Positions 42,519 to 50,943 of a stretch of 64,000 bases of DNA are shown one piece after another. The first letter of the stretch is position 1; each line of letters starts with the position of its first letter. Source of the DNA: an uncultured Acetatifactor sp. (lineage in GTDB: Bacteria; Bacillota; Clostridia; Lachnospirales; Lachnospiraceae); NCBI GenBank assembly GCA_910585015.1, contig CAJUCT010000003.1:128490-192489 (forward strand). Direction: 5' to 3'. Under the pieces are notes generated by a model. That model did not search any database and was not told the DNA's origin. It was given only the letters and a program-made list of their open reading frames with translations. Made by a program: the position numbers and the translations under genes.

Positions 42519-43730
42519 ATGAAAGAAAAATATACGCTGCATACGATCATATCCGCCGTAGGGATCGGGGAGAACAGGATTGACACTTTTAATAAGCGGG
42601 ACGAACTGCGTTTTTCCTTCCGGGTGCAGGAGAAGGGCTATCTGGGCGTACATTTCCAGACAGGCGAAATGGGGGACGAGGAAGGTTATGCCATAGCCAG
42701 ACAGAACCTGGCCCTGAAAAGGCCATACCCCTTTACGCTGGAGACCGGCAGGCGCAGCAGGGACAAGACAGAGCGGGTGCTCACAGACAGGCTGCTGCTG
42801 GAGATTGCCGGGGAGGCGCTGGAACATGTGCATTCCCGATACCCGGACTTTACATTAAATGGCAGCTTTGCGCAGGCTATTATATATTCGGGGCAGGAAA
42901 ACGACAGGGGACTGGATTATTCCAACAGGGACTGCACCGCCTATTTCGGCTTTTCCTTCAAGCACAGGGACAGTCGTGAACTCAGCGACGGCCGGTTCTC
43001 CATAGGCCAGCGGGATTTTGACCCGCAAAAGTTCTACGCCATGGCGGACAATTACCTTGGGAGTTTCGAGATAAAGAGGGAACTGCCGGACGAGATCATT
43101 GTCCAGATGCCGTATTATGATCTGCTGGACCTGCTGGCAGGGAGCCTGAATGCGGAGAATATGTGTCTGGGCACTTCCCTGCTGTCCGGCAGGATCGGGG
43201 AAAAGGTGTTTGCCGATGATTTCAGTCTGGCTCATGATGTGTCGGATGAGGAGTGCTGGAATACTCCCTTTTTTGACGGAGAGGGTGTCACGCAGGAGGG
43301 GGACCGGCTGCCCTACATTGAAAACGGTGTGGTGCTGCGGGGCTATGCGGACAAAAGGACTGCCGCCAAATATGGGGTGGAGCACACGGGCAGCGCCTAC
43401 AGGACCCATTCCGATATCCCGGGCAACGGCAATGTGAACTTGCGGATTCAGCGCAGTTCTAAGACAATCAGGGAGCTTTTAGGCGGAAGGCTGTCCGTTG
43501 TGCCTGTGCGGTACAGCGGCGGCGGATTTAACGAAAAGGGGGATTGGGTCATGCCAGTGCAGCTGGCCTATCTCTGCGACGGGGAGAGCTTCCTGGGCAG
43601 GCTGCCGGAATTTGTGCTGGTAAGCAATATGTTTGACATGTTTGGAAAGGACTTTATAGGCGTGGGCAGTGATAACCCGGTGTTCAACGACAAGAGCATT
43701 CTGGCGCGGATGGACTTGGGCAAAATTTGA
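42519..43730 (+). CDS. TldE/PmbA-like metallopeptidase partner
   Basis: A 403-residue member of the TldD/PmbA family without the HExxxH zinc motif, as expected of the TldE-type subunit. It has the C-terminal barrel with VVPVRYSGGGFNEKGDWVMP and the YSGQENDRGLDYSNRDCTAYF region. ATG 42519 is chosen for its GGGGGA site at 5 bp; ATG 42507, four codons earlier, is part of the same stretch but lacks spacing. It forms an operon with the preceding tldD and ends in a good terminator. Confidence 0.85.
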   Translation: MKEKYTLHTIISAVGIGENRIDTFNKRDELRFSFRVQEKGYLGVHFQTGEMGDEEGYAIARQNLALKRPYPFTLETGRRSRDKTERVLTDRLLLEIAGEALEHVHSRYPDFTLNGSFAQAIIYSGQENDRGLDYSNRDCTAYFGFSFKHRDSRELSDGRFSIGQRDFDPQKFYAMADNYLGSFEIKRELPDEIIVQMPYYDLLDLLAGSLNAENMCLGTSLLSGRIGEKVFADDFSLAHDVSDEECWNTPFFDGEGVTQEGDRLPYIENGVVLRGYADKRTAAKYGVEHTGSAYRTHSDIPGNGNVNLRIQRSSKTIRELLGGRLSVVPVRYSGGGFNEKGDWVMPVQLAYLCDGESFLGRLPEFVLVSNMFDMFGKDFIGVGSDNPVFNDKSILARMDLGKI

Positions 43731-43747
43731 TATAACGAATACATTGC

Positions 43748-43793
43748 GGACAGGGTATGGCGCCACAGCTGTGCCCTGTCCTCTTTCTTTTTA
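43748..43793 (+). terminator. Intrinsic terminator after the TldD/TldE pair
   Basis: GGACAGGG (43748-43755) pairs perfectly with CCCTGTCC (43774-43781) and is followed by TCTTTCTTTTT. Confidence 0.75.
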
Positions 43794-43925
43794 TTTTCTG
43801 CCTTTCTTTAGAAATTCTTTGGATTTCCATGTCAGAAAACTTCAGAAGCCGGACGTATACTATCCTCAGAAAACAGATAGACCGCAGAGAAGATATGCGG
43901 AACTAAAAATGCAGGAGGAAAGAGT

Positions 43926-44306
43926 ATGAAGAAAAAATATCTGACCATAGCCTTGGGCATCGTGGCAGTCATTGCAGTGTCGGTCATATGGCTGTTGAAC
44001 CGCCCGAAGGCATTGGGTAATATCAACCATTCGTTTTCTTCCCTTGAGCCGGCAACCAACACCTCCACAATCTCTTTTTTTGCGGAGGAAGGCGATAGGA
44101 TCAGATTTTACTTTGCCTCCGATATTGAGCAGGGAGATCTGGATATCGTCCTATATGACTCGGAGGGGAATATGGTTAAAGAACTGGATCAGGCAAGGGA
44201 ACTGGTCACTTATCTAACCATACACTACGATGACACATATACTCTGGCGGCAGAATATACAGACTTTGCAGGGAACTTCAAAGCGGAAGTGTTTGATGTG
44301 AAATAG
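43926..44306 (+). CDS. Hypothetical secreted or membrane-anchored protein
   Basis: A 126-residue protein that I do not recognise. It begins with a transmembrane or signal segment (about residues 5-24, YLTIALGIVAVIAVSVIWLL) and continues with a small beta-rich domain (FFAEEGDRIRFYFASDIEQG, DIVLYDSEGNMVKEL, YDDTYTLAAEYTDFAGNF). The pattern of alternating strands resembles a small adhesion or pre-peptidase-like sandwich, but no family can be named. A GGAGGAAAGAG site precedes it. It is flanked by the TldE terminator and a DedA gene. Confidence 0.65.
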   Translation: MKKKYLTIALGIVAVIAVSVIWLLNRPKALGNINHSFSSLEPATNTSTISFFAEEGDRIRFYFASDIEQGDLDIVLYDSEGNMVKELDQARELVTYLTIHYDDTYTLAAEYTDFAGNFKAEVFDVK

Positions 44307-44428
44307 GAAGCAAATTGACAACGTAGCAGGAATTATATAGAAAAAGCTGATGAAAACGGCGGATTAAAAGGTATAGGCAAGGGCAGACCCGGACCGCCAT
44401 AGAAGAACATAAACAGGAGGCAGGAGAA

Positions 44429-44938
44429 ATGGATTATGCAGCAATTTTGGATGTATTTACGAGGTATGGAGCTATCGCCATCTTTGTACTGGTGTTTTTG
44501 GAGTATATGAATCTGCCGGGTTTTCCGGCGGGGATCATCATGCCGCTGGCGGGCATTATGGCGGCAGGCGGCAATATCTCGTTCCCTTGGGTGATGGTCA
44601 TCACGGTGGCGGCGGGGCTTTTAGGCAGCCTGGTGCTGTATGTGCTGGGATTCACAGGCGGACGGTTATTTCTGGAAAAATATATGAACAAGTTTCCGAA
44701 GCAGAGACCACGGATAGAAAAGTATCTGGCCTGGGTGCAGGAGAAGGGCGGCATGGGGCTGATTGCCGCTAAACTGATTCCCATGATCCGCACACTGGTG
44801 TCTATCCCCGCGGGAGTGTTTCGAATGAGGATGGACCAATATATAATCTGCTCCACCATCGGTATTTTTATATGGAATCTGTTTTTTGTGGGAGCAGGGT
44901 ATTTCTGCGGGGAGCAGGTGCTTAGCTGGTTTGCCTGA
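44429..44938 (+). CDS. DedA family membrane protein
   Basis: A 169-residue protein of the DedA/SNARE-associated family, recently linked to undecaprenyl-phosphate and phospholipid recycling across the membrane. It has the family start (YGAIAIFVLVFLEYMNLPG), the FPAGIIMPLAGIMAAGG re-entrant region and the signature KLIPMIRTLVSIPAGVFRM (about residues 115-133). At 169 residues it is slightly shorter than the usual 190-220. A GGAGGCAGGAG site precedes the ATG. Two hairpin modules separate it from the glycosyltransferase gene. Confidence 0.87.
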   Translation: MDYAAILDVFTRYGAIAIFVLVFLEYMNLPGFPAGIIMPLAGIMAAGGNISFPWVMVITVAAGLLGSLVLYVLGFTGGRLFLEKYMNKFPKQRPRIEKYLAWVQEKGGMGLIAAKLIPMIRTLVSIPAGVFRMRMDQYIICSTIGIFIWNLFFVGAGYFCGEQVLSWFA

Positions 44939-44950
44939 TGAGCAGCTTGG

Positions 44951-45078
44951 TAAAAAGTTTGAATGTTTCACATTCAAATACTGATTGGTGCATATCGCGG
45001 GCCAGCCTGCGATATGCAAGGAAGAGGTAAGTTAAAAACACGACACAGCCCGCATTATGCAGGAAAGAAGGTAATATA
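44951..45078 (+). repeat. Intergenic hairpin modules with ribosome-binding-site-like tails (unit 2)
   Basis: TTTGAATG (44958-44965) pairs with CATTCAAA (44971-44978). Then GCATATCGC (44990-44998) pairs with GCGATATGC (45009-45017), followed by AAGGAAGAGGTAAG. A second tail, ATTATGCAGGAAAGAAGGTAA, ends at the glycosyltransferase start (45082). Both hairpins have close relatives in the array at 53371-53600. Confidence 0.65.
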
Positions 45079-45081
45079 AAA

Positions 45082-46383
45082 ATGAAAATAGCGATGATGA
45101 CCAACAATTACAAGCCCTATATCGGTGGAGTGCCCATCTCCATCGAGCGTCTGACGAAGGCTCTGCGGGAGCAGGGACATAAGGTGGTGGTGTTCGCGCC
45201 CAAATATAAATATCTGGGGAGCGGACAGGAACAGGAGGAGGACGTGGTGCGCTACAACACCCTGAGCCAGCACTTTTACAGTGACACGGTGCTGCCCAAT
45301 CCTTTGGATCCGGTGCTTGAGGAGACATTTGCCAGGGAGAACTTTGACGTGATTCATGTGCATCACCCTGTGCTCATCGGCAAGGTGGCGGTTCGCCTGT
45401 CCCAGAAGTACAATATTCCTCTGGTGTATACATACCACACCCAGTATGAGCAGTACCTGGATTATGCAGGCCCCATCCACTGGCTGAGCCGCGGAGCGGA
45501 AAAAAACAATCTGCTGGGCAGGATCCGCTGTCAGGGCAGCCGGGCCATCAAGCAGGAACTGGCCCCCTGGTATCTCAGCGGCTTTATGCGGCGGTGCCAC
45601 ACCGTCATCGCTCCCACGGAGGGCATGAAAAGGACTTTTAATCTGCAATATGGATATACTTACAACTGTCAGGCGGATGTGAGGGTGCTGCCCACAGGGC
45701 TGAACCAGGAGAGTTATCAGGCGGCCCCTGCCGCGGTGAGGGAGATACGGCAGCGTCACGGCGGCGGGGAGATGCCCTTGCTGGTCACGGTGTCCCGGCT
45801 GGGACATGAAAAAAACGTGCCCTTCCTGCTGCGGTGCATGGTCCGGCTGAAACAGTATCTGCCGGACTTCAGGATGATGGTTATCGGGGACGGTCCCCAG
45901 CGGGAGGAGTACATGGATCTGTGTGACCAGCTAGATATCCGTCAGCAGATCTGCTTTCTGGGAAGTCTGCCCAATCAGGAGATTGCCGCCCATATGGCGG
46001 CTGCGGACTGCTTTGTGTTTGCCTCCAAGACGGAGACCCAGGGAATCGTGATCTTAGAGGCAATGGCGGCAAAGACCCCGGTGGTGGCTCTGCGGGCTTC
46101 GGGCGTGGAGGATCTGGTGGAAGACGGCGTCAGCGGTTATCTATGCCCGGAAGAGGAGGAGGCCTTCACGGAGCAGCTGCTGCGGGTGCTGCAGAATGAG
46201 CCGCTGCGGGAGCAGCTGCGAATCGGAGCCTTTGCGGCGGCGCTTCAGTATCGGGAAGATGCAGTTGCAGAAATGGCTGTCAGGATATATACTGATACCT
46301 GTAGGCAATATGCCATGACGCAGCCCGGCGCCCAGACAAGGATATTCAAGGATCTGCGGGAGCGCCTGCGTATGCTGGGGTAA
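45082..46383 (+). CDS. GT4 glycosyltransferase, probably diacylglycerol glucosyltransferase type
   Basis: A 433-residue GT-B glycosyltransferase. The N-terminal domain begins MMTNNYKPYIGGVPISIERL with the GG acceptor loop, and the C-terminal domain has VSRLGHEKNVPFLL, VIGDGPQREEYMDL and the family EX7E motif in ETQGIVILEAMAAKTPVVAL (about residues 315-334). The pattern is closest to 1,2-diacylglycerol 3-glucosyltransferases that make membrane glycolipids, but other GT4 roles cannot be ruled out. Its ribosome-binding site comes from the preceding repeat tail. A response-regulator gene follows after 50 bp. Confidence 0.85.
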   Translation: MKIAMMTNNYKPYIGGVPISIERLTKALREQGHKVVVFAPKYKYLGSGQEQEEDVVRYNTLSQHFYSDTVLPNPLDPVLEETFARENFDVIHVHHPVLIGKVAVRLSQKYNIPLVYTYHTQYEQYLDYAGPIHWLSRGAEKNNLLGRIRCQGSRAIKQELAPWYLSGFMRRCHTVIAPTEGMKRTFNLQYGYTYNCQADVRVLPTGLNQESYQAAPAAVREIRQRHGGGEMPLLVTVSRLGHEKNVPFLLRCMVRLKQYLPDFRMMVIGDGPQREEYMDLCDQLDIRQQICFLGSLPNQEIAAHMAAADCFVFASKTETQGIVILEAMAAKTPVVALRASGVEDLVEDGVSGYLCPEEEEAFTEQLLRVLQNEPLREQLRIGAFAAALQYREDAVAEMAVRIYTDTCRQYAMTQPGAQTRIFKDLRERLRMLG

Positions 46384-46433
46384 TGGTGTTGGAAGAAGTG
46401 CCTTCAAATGAATGATGAGGGAGAGTAAATAAA

Positions 46434-47147
46434 ATGAATCAGCAAGAGTACAGCATCCTGGTGGTGGAGGACGACAAGGAGATTCGGCAGGGAATCGAGA
46501 TCTATCTGCGCAACCAGGGATATCAGGTCTATCAGGCGTCTAACGGTAAGGAGGGATTGGAGATTGTAAAGAGCAGGGAACTGCATTTGATGATCCTGGA
46601 TGTGATGATGCCGGTGATGGACGGAATTACCATGCTGATGAAGACCAGAGATCTGGGATATGAATTTCCTGTGCTGATGCTGTCGGCCAAGTCCGAGGAA
46701 GTGGATAAGATCATGGGGCTGAACATGGGGGCGGATGATTACATTTCCAAGCCGTTTACCCCGCTGGAACTGCTGGCCAGAGTAAATTCCCATCTGCGGC
46801 GCTACAGCAAGTATATGAGCGCTGTGAGCGGCGCGACGGCCAGGGACCATATCTATACTTTAGGCGGATTGGAACTGAACGAGGACAGCGTGGAACTGAC
46901 GGTGGATGGGGAGCCGGTGAAGCTTACCCCCATGGAGTTCAAGATTGTGCAGCTGTTGATGAAGAACCCGGGAAGGGTATTTTCTGCCGATGAGATCTAT
47001 GAGCGGGTCTGGAACGAGAAAGCTGTCAACACGGATACTATTATGGTCCATGTGCGGAATATACGGGAGAAGATTGAGATAGACCCCAAGAATCCCAAGT
47101 ACCTGAAAGTGGTCTGGGGTGTGGGGTATAAGATGGAGAAGCAGTAA
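46434..47147 (+). CDS. OmpR-family response regulator
   Basis: A 237-residue regulator with a receiver domain (about residues 6-120; acidic pair E12/D13-D14, phospho-acceptor D56 in LMILDVMMPVMDG, conserved Lys in SKPF) and a C-terminal winged-helix DNA-binding domain (about 140-235, VKLTPMEFKIVQLLMKNPGRVF). This is the PhoB/VanR arrangement. It is followed after 42 bp by a matching histidine kinase gene, so the two form one signalling system. The regulon is unknown; adjacent envelope genes suggest a cell-surface stress role, which is inference only. Confidence 0.95.
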   Translation: MNQQEYSILVVEDDKEIRQGIEIYLRNQGYQVYQASNGKEGLEIVKSRELHLMILDVMMPVMDGITMLMKTRDLGYEFPVLMLSAKSEEVDKIMGLNMGADDYISKPFTPLELLARVNSHLRRYSKYMSAVSGATARDHIYTLGGLELNEDSVELTVDGEPVKLTPMEFKIVQLLMKNPGRVFSADEIYERVWNEKAVNTDTIMVHVRNIREKIEIDPKNPKYLKVVWGVGYKMEKQ

Positions 47148-47189
47148 CAGGATTCAATAGGTATCTGGATGTGCAGGAAAGAGGTAACT

Positions 47190-49658
47190 ATGAAAAAAGG
47201 GAAGCAGAAAGCGGAAGCCACCCGGACAGAGTCCTGGCAGCAGACAGCCCCAAAGCAGAAGAAAAGAAAGTGGCAAAACATATGGCGGATAGGGATAGTA
47301 CTGTCTCTGGCAGGTGCGTTTATCATGCTGATGCGCTGTATGAATGTCTCCGAGATTTACCGAACGGAACCCTCGGTGACAGATATGTTCAATGTGGGGA
47401 TCTGCACCCGCTACAACTATGTGCTGTACCGTGACCTCTATAATGTGGTGAACGGCAGGCGCCTTACCTTTGACCAGCTGTATGGCATACCCGACGGAGA
47501 GGAACAGGAGTTGACCCTGAGCAGTGAATTGATAGATCAAGGCAGATATATTCTGGAGACCCGGGGGGACGAGAAAGCCGACTTGGAAAAGATACAGCAG
47601 TTCTGGGAGGGGGTAATGCAGGAGTCCCTGGCCAATATATATAGCTATCTGGGGGAACGTCTTGATTTATTGAGTCAGGATATGCAGAATCAAATGGGCG
47701 CCTTTGACTATTGGATACGGGACAATGGAACGGGGACTATTGTCACCAACACTCTGCAGACGGAGAAAGGGCAGGATTTCGCGTCGGAGGAGTATGCCGT
47801 CTGGTTTCAGATGAACTATGATGCGACAGGCAATTTTTCGGTCAAGGCAGTGATGGACAATGATGTTAATGTATTGACCAAGACGCTGTATGACAGCGCC
47901 CGCAATGGTCTGTGCGGAAGCTATATGGAGGGGATCGACATTGCGAGTTATGTGCCTGAAAATATAGAGATAGTGGAAGAAGAGTATGGATATATAGGGA
48001 ACGCAGTTGCTGGTTCTACTTTTACCAGCCAGTTGGAACAGCGGGCATACAGTTATGGCAGTCCTAAGAACTGCACAGTCGTCTACGGAATTAAGCGCAG
48101 TCAGTGGGAAACTCTGGTGAGCAATTACCGGGCCCAAAATGATTATATGGATATTTACAGGGAGTATCGGTACGACGGACTGGGCAGTATCTTTATAGCG
48201 ATTGTGGCTGTGCTTATATGCTGGGGATTTTTCTTCGGTAATCCTAACAAGGAGGAGAAAAGGCTTCTGCGGTATTTTCGCCGGGCCCCGGCGGAGGCGG
48301 TGATAGTGGGGGCGATAGTGCTGCTTCTGGGGACAGACAATCAGATAGTAAACATGGCGACCCGGCTGTATTTATCCAATAATCCTCATTATTATCGTCA
48401 CACAATATACTGGTGGAGCCTGGGGGATTATCTGGCCTATGGCACGAACATGTTGGTGATGGCGGGCCTGTTTTTCGCCGCCTGGTACATTGGCTGCTGC
48501 CTGGGAGAGGTGCGCAGACTGGGCGTCGGGGGATATCTGTGTAAGCGCGCGGTATGCTCGCAGGTCTGGAACTGGTGCAAGGAGCGGATTCGGCGGTATT
48601 ACCAGACCCTTGTGAATCTGGATATCACCAAGGACTCCCGCAGGCAGGTGATCAAGCTGCTGGTTATCAACGGGATTGTGGTTCTGCTGCTCTGTACCAT
48701 GTGGGTGGCAGGATGGTTCGGTGTGATCGTCTATTCACTGCTGCTGTATTTCGTGGTAAAGAAATATATAAGTGATCTGCAGAAGAAGTACGGCATTTTG
48801 CTGCGGGCCACCAATGAGATAGCAAACGGCAATCTGGAGGTAAGGATAACGGAACACTTGGGGGTGTTTGAACCCTTTAAACCCCAGATTTACCGGATTG
48901 AGGAAGGGTTTCAGAAAGCAGTGGCGGAGGAGGTGAAGAGCCAGCGTATGAAGACAGAACTGATTACCAATGTATCCCATGATCTGAAGACGCCCCTGAC
49001 GGCGATTATCACTTATGTGAATCTGCTGAAGGAGGAAAATGTCACTGAGGAGCAGAGAGCCCAGTATCTGCAGATTTTGGAACAGAAATCGCTGCGGCTG
49101 AAAGCTTTGATCGAGGATCTGTTTGAGGTCAGCAAGGCCAACAGCAAGAATGTGACACTGAATCTGGTGGATGTGGATATTGTGAATCTGCTGCGGCAGG
49201 TGGAGTTTGAGCAGGAGGACCGGCTGGAGGAGAGGAATCTTGCGGTGCGGATGCGGCTGCCGGAGGAGAAGGTCATAGTACGGCTGGACAGTCAGAAAGC
49301 GTACAGAATTTATGAGAATCTGTTTGGAAATATCATCAAGTATGCCATGGAGGGTACCAGGATCTATGTGGATCTGGAGCAGTCCGGGGGAGAAGTGACG
49401 GTGCGGCTGAAAAATATTACAGAGCAGGAGATTACAGTCAGCGGCGAGGAACTGACGGAGCGTTTTGTCCGGGGAGACGCTTCCCGCAATACGGAGGGCA
49501 GCGGCCTGGGCCTGGCCATCGTCCGCAGTTTTACGGAACTGATGGGCGGAAGGTTTGAGGTGACGGTGGACGGAGATCTGTTTACCGCCAGCACCACCTG
49601 GGTGCTGGAACGGGGGCAGCTTACTGCCGACAATACTCTGTATCTGAATCAGGTTTAA
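47190..49658 (+). CDS. Large sensor histidine kinase
   Basis: An 822-residue membrane kinase partnered with the preceding regulator. It has a basic cytoplasmic tail, a first helix (about residues 33-48), a large extracytoplasmic sensor region (about 50-320), a cluster of helices (about 325-345, 365-385, 410-435, 480-510), a coiled HAMP-like link, the phospho-acceptor His in SHDLKTPLTAIITYVN (His about 597) and an ATPase domain with GSGLGLAIV. ATG 47190 is fixed by GGAAAGAGGTAAC, which matches the tail of the intergenic repeat family. The multi-helix middle is larger than in ordinary VanS-type kinases. The stop overlaps the convergent LysR gene by 4 bp. Confidence 0.93.
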   Translation: MKKGKQKAEATRTESWQQTAPKQKKRKWQNIWRIGIVLSLAGAFIMLMRCMNVSEIYRTEPSVTDMFNVGICTRYNYVLYRDLYNVVNGRRLTFDQLYGIPDGEEQELTLSSELIDQGRYILETRGDEKADLEKIQQFWEGVMQESLANIYSYLGERLDLLSQDMQNQMGAFDYWIRDNGTGTIVTNTLQTEKGQDFASEEYAVWFQMNYDATGNFSVKAVMDNDVNVLTKTLYDSARNGLCGSYMEGIDIASYVPENIEIVEEEYGYIGNAVAGSTFTSQLEQRAYSYGSPKNCTVVYGIKRSQWETLVSNYRAQNDYMDIYREYRYDGLGSIFIAIVAVLICWGFFFGNPNKEEKRLLRYFRRAPAEAVIVGAIVLLLGTDNQIVNMATRLYLSNNPHYYRHTIYWWSLGDYLAYGTNMLVMAGLFFAAWYIGCCLGEVRRLGVGGYLCKRAVCSQVWNWCKERIRRYYQTLVNLDITKDSRRQVIKLLVINGIVVLLLCTMWVAGWFGVIVYSLLLYFVVKKYISDLQKKYGILLRATNEIANGNLEVRITEHLGVFEPFKPQIYRIEEGFQKAVAEEVKSQRMKTELITNVSHDLKTPLTAIITYVNLLKEENVTEEQRAQYLQILEQKSLRLKALIEDLFEVSKANSKNVTLNLVDVDIVNLLRQVEFEQEDRLEERNLAVRMRLPEEKVIVRLDSQKAYRIYENLFGNIIKYAMEGTRIYVDLEQSGGEVTVRLKNITEQEITVSGEELTERFVRGDASRNTEGSGLGLAIVRSFTELMGGRFEVTVDGDLFTASTTWVLERGQLTADNTLYLNQV

Positions 49659-50557
49659 GCCTGTTCTTTACAATCGACCTGGCCCAGAAAGGCATTTACG
49701 GCGGCGGATTGTTGGGCGGAGCGGGAATAGGCAAAGCCAATGCGGCGCGGGGGGATAGGCTCTCTGATGGAACATTCCATCAGAGAGCCTTCTTTTAATT
49801 CGTTTTGGACAAATTCACCGATGACGCAGGCAATGCCCAGGCCGATGCGGGCAAAGTCAATGAGCAGGTCCAGGGTGGTGACTTCGATCTGATGTTCCAT
49901 GGTAATGTTTTGCAGCAGCATATGCTTATCTATATACTGGCGGGTCACGTTGTTTTTGTCCAGCAGCAGAAAAGTACCCTGGGCCAGCAGATCCCCGTTT
50001 TCACCGATCTGACTATGCAGCTTGCTCAGATATTTCGGGGAACAGACAAAGATATCATGGATTTCCCTGATGGGGAGAAACGTTAAATGGCTGCTCTCCA
50101 GGCGGTCGCTCTCGCCCACCAGCCCCAGATCCAGCCTTCCGTTTTCCAGGGATGCTATAGTCTCGTAGGTGGATTGGCAGGACAGGGAAACTTTCACATA
50201 GGGATTGGCGGTGATATAGTCTTGCAGATAGGGCAGCAGCACATATTTGCACAGAGTGGTGCTGACTCCGATGGACAGACTGCCGGCGCCCAACAGGTCA
50301 TTCCTGCTTATCATTTCCTCCCCCTGGCGGATGGCCTGAAAAGCGGTGTCCAGATGCTTATACAAAAGCTGTCCGTTCTCCGTCAAGGTGACTCCACGGG
50401 AACTGCGGATCAGCAGGGGAGAGGCAAAGGATTCCTCCAGCCGGGAGATGGATTTGCTCACGGCGGGCTGGCTGATATACAGTTTTTTGGCGGCGGCGGA
50501 AATATTACCGCACTGAGCCACGGTGTAAAAGATGTGATACAGGTTGAGCTGGTTCAT
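49655..50557 (-). CDS. LysR-family transcriptional regulator, likely of leuCD
   Basis: A 300-residue LysR-type regulator with an N-terminal winged helix-turn-helix (about residues 1-60, FYTVAQCGNISAAAKKLYISQPAVSKSISRLE) and a C-terminal effector-binding domain (about 90-295). The gene is divergent from leuC, and the gap between them has a T-N11-A palindrome at 50798 well placed for activating leuC, so regulation of leucine synthesis is a reasonable inference. Its own promoter carries TATAAT at 50611-50616 (complement). Its end overlaps that of the histidine kinase gene. Confidence 0.9.
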   Translation of the reverse strand: MNQLNLYHIFYTVAQCGNISAAAKKLYISQPAVSKSISRLEESFASPLLIRSSRGVTLTENGQLLYKHLDTAFQAIRQGEEMISRNDLLGAGSLSIGVSTTLCKYVLLPYLQDYITANPYVKVSLSCQSTYETIASLENGRLDLGLVGESDRLESSHLTFLPIREIHDIFVCSPKYLSKLHSQIGENGDLLAQGTFLLLDKNNVTRQYIDKHMLLQNITMEHQIEVTTLDLLIDFARIGLGIACVIGEFVQNELKEGSLMECSIREPIPPRRIGFAYSRSAQQSAAVNAFLGQVDCKEQA

Positions 50558-50610
50558 GGCAGATACCTTTCCATAATCTGAAATACATTCTGTTTGGTAG
50601 AACTATGCTC

Positions 50611-50638
50611 ATTATAGCATAACACACGACTAAGGCAA
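50611..50638 (-). promoter_or_regulatory. Promoter for the LysR-type regulator
   Basis: On the minus strand TTGCCT (complement of 50633-50638) and TATAAT (complement of 50611-50616) are 16 bp apart, with a TG extension before the -10. Confidence 0.6.
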
Positions 50639-50644
50639 ACATAA

Positions 50645-50758
50645 ATGCTATATTCTGAGGAATACAGGACTTTTTCAGGGGAGGAAATTGACAGCCAGAA
50701 GAGGGAAATAGAACGTCTGGAGAAAAAGAAACTACTCCTGTCCCGTCAGATGGCTTGA
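50645..50758 (+). CDS. Possible 37-residue coiled-coil peptide
   Basis: A short frame inside the LysR-leuC gap encodes a highly charged heptad-like peptide (SEEYRTFSGEEIDSQKREI followed by ERLEKKKLLLSRQMA). The composition looks like real coding sequence, such as the tail of a lost gene, rather than random DNA. There is no clear ribosome-binding site. It does not look like an attenuator leader because leucine codons are too few. Whether it is translated is unknown. Confidence 0.25.
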   Translation: MLYSEEYRTFSGEEIDSQKREIERLEKKKLLLSRQMA

Positions 50759-50797
50759 GCAAAGGGAAAGGGGTCCATACACTGTGATGAGTAATAT

Positions 50798-50812
50798 ATA
50801 ACATATAGTTAT
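50798..50812. promoter_or_regulatory. Candidate LysR operator upstream of leuC
   Basis: ATAACATATAGTTAT is a perfect interrupted palindrome that fits the LysR T-N11-A consensus. Its centre is about 65 bp before the expected leuC transcription start, the usual position of an LTTR activator site. Confidence 0.55.
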
Positions 50813-50834
50813 GGAAAATATAAATATTATATAT

Positions 50835-50863
50835 TTGAAGAATAGCAAGAAATATGTTAAGAT
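50835..50863 (+). promoter_or_regulatory. Promoter for leuCD
   Basis: TTGAAG (50835-50840) and TAAGAT (50858-50863) are spaced by 17 bp. A small GGAGCC/GGCTCC hairpin (50888-50902) lies in the leader. No T-box signature is visible. With the LysR promoter and operator, these are the features I see in the 386-bp gap. Confidence 0.6.
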
Positions 50864-50943
50864 GAGGACAGATCAAAACAGTGTCCCCGGAGCCTGCGGC
50901 TCCATGGTATGGTTTCCGGGACTAAAATCAGGAGGATGACGTT

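Noticed and set aside
41145..43730. Peptide natural-product (RiPP) cluster around the TldD/TldE pair
   Set aside because: I found no precursor peptide, modification enzyme or dedicated exporter next to the pair, so a general peptidase role is more likely.
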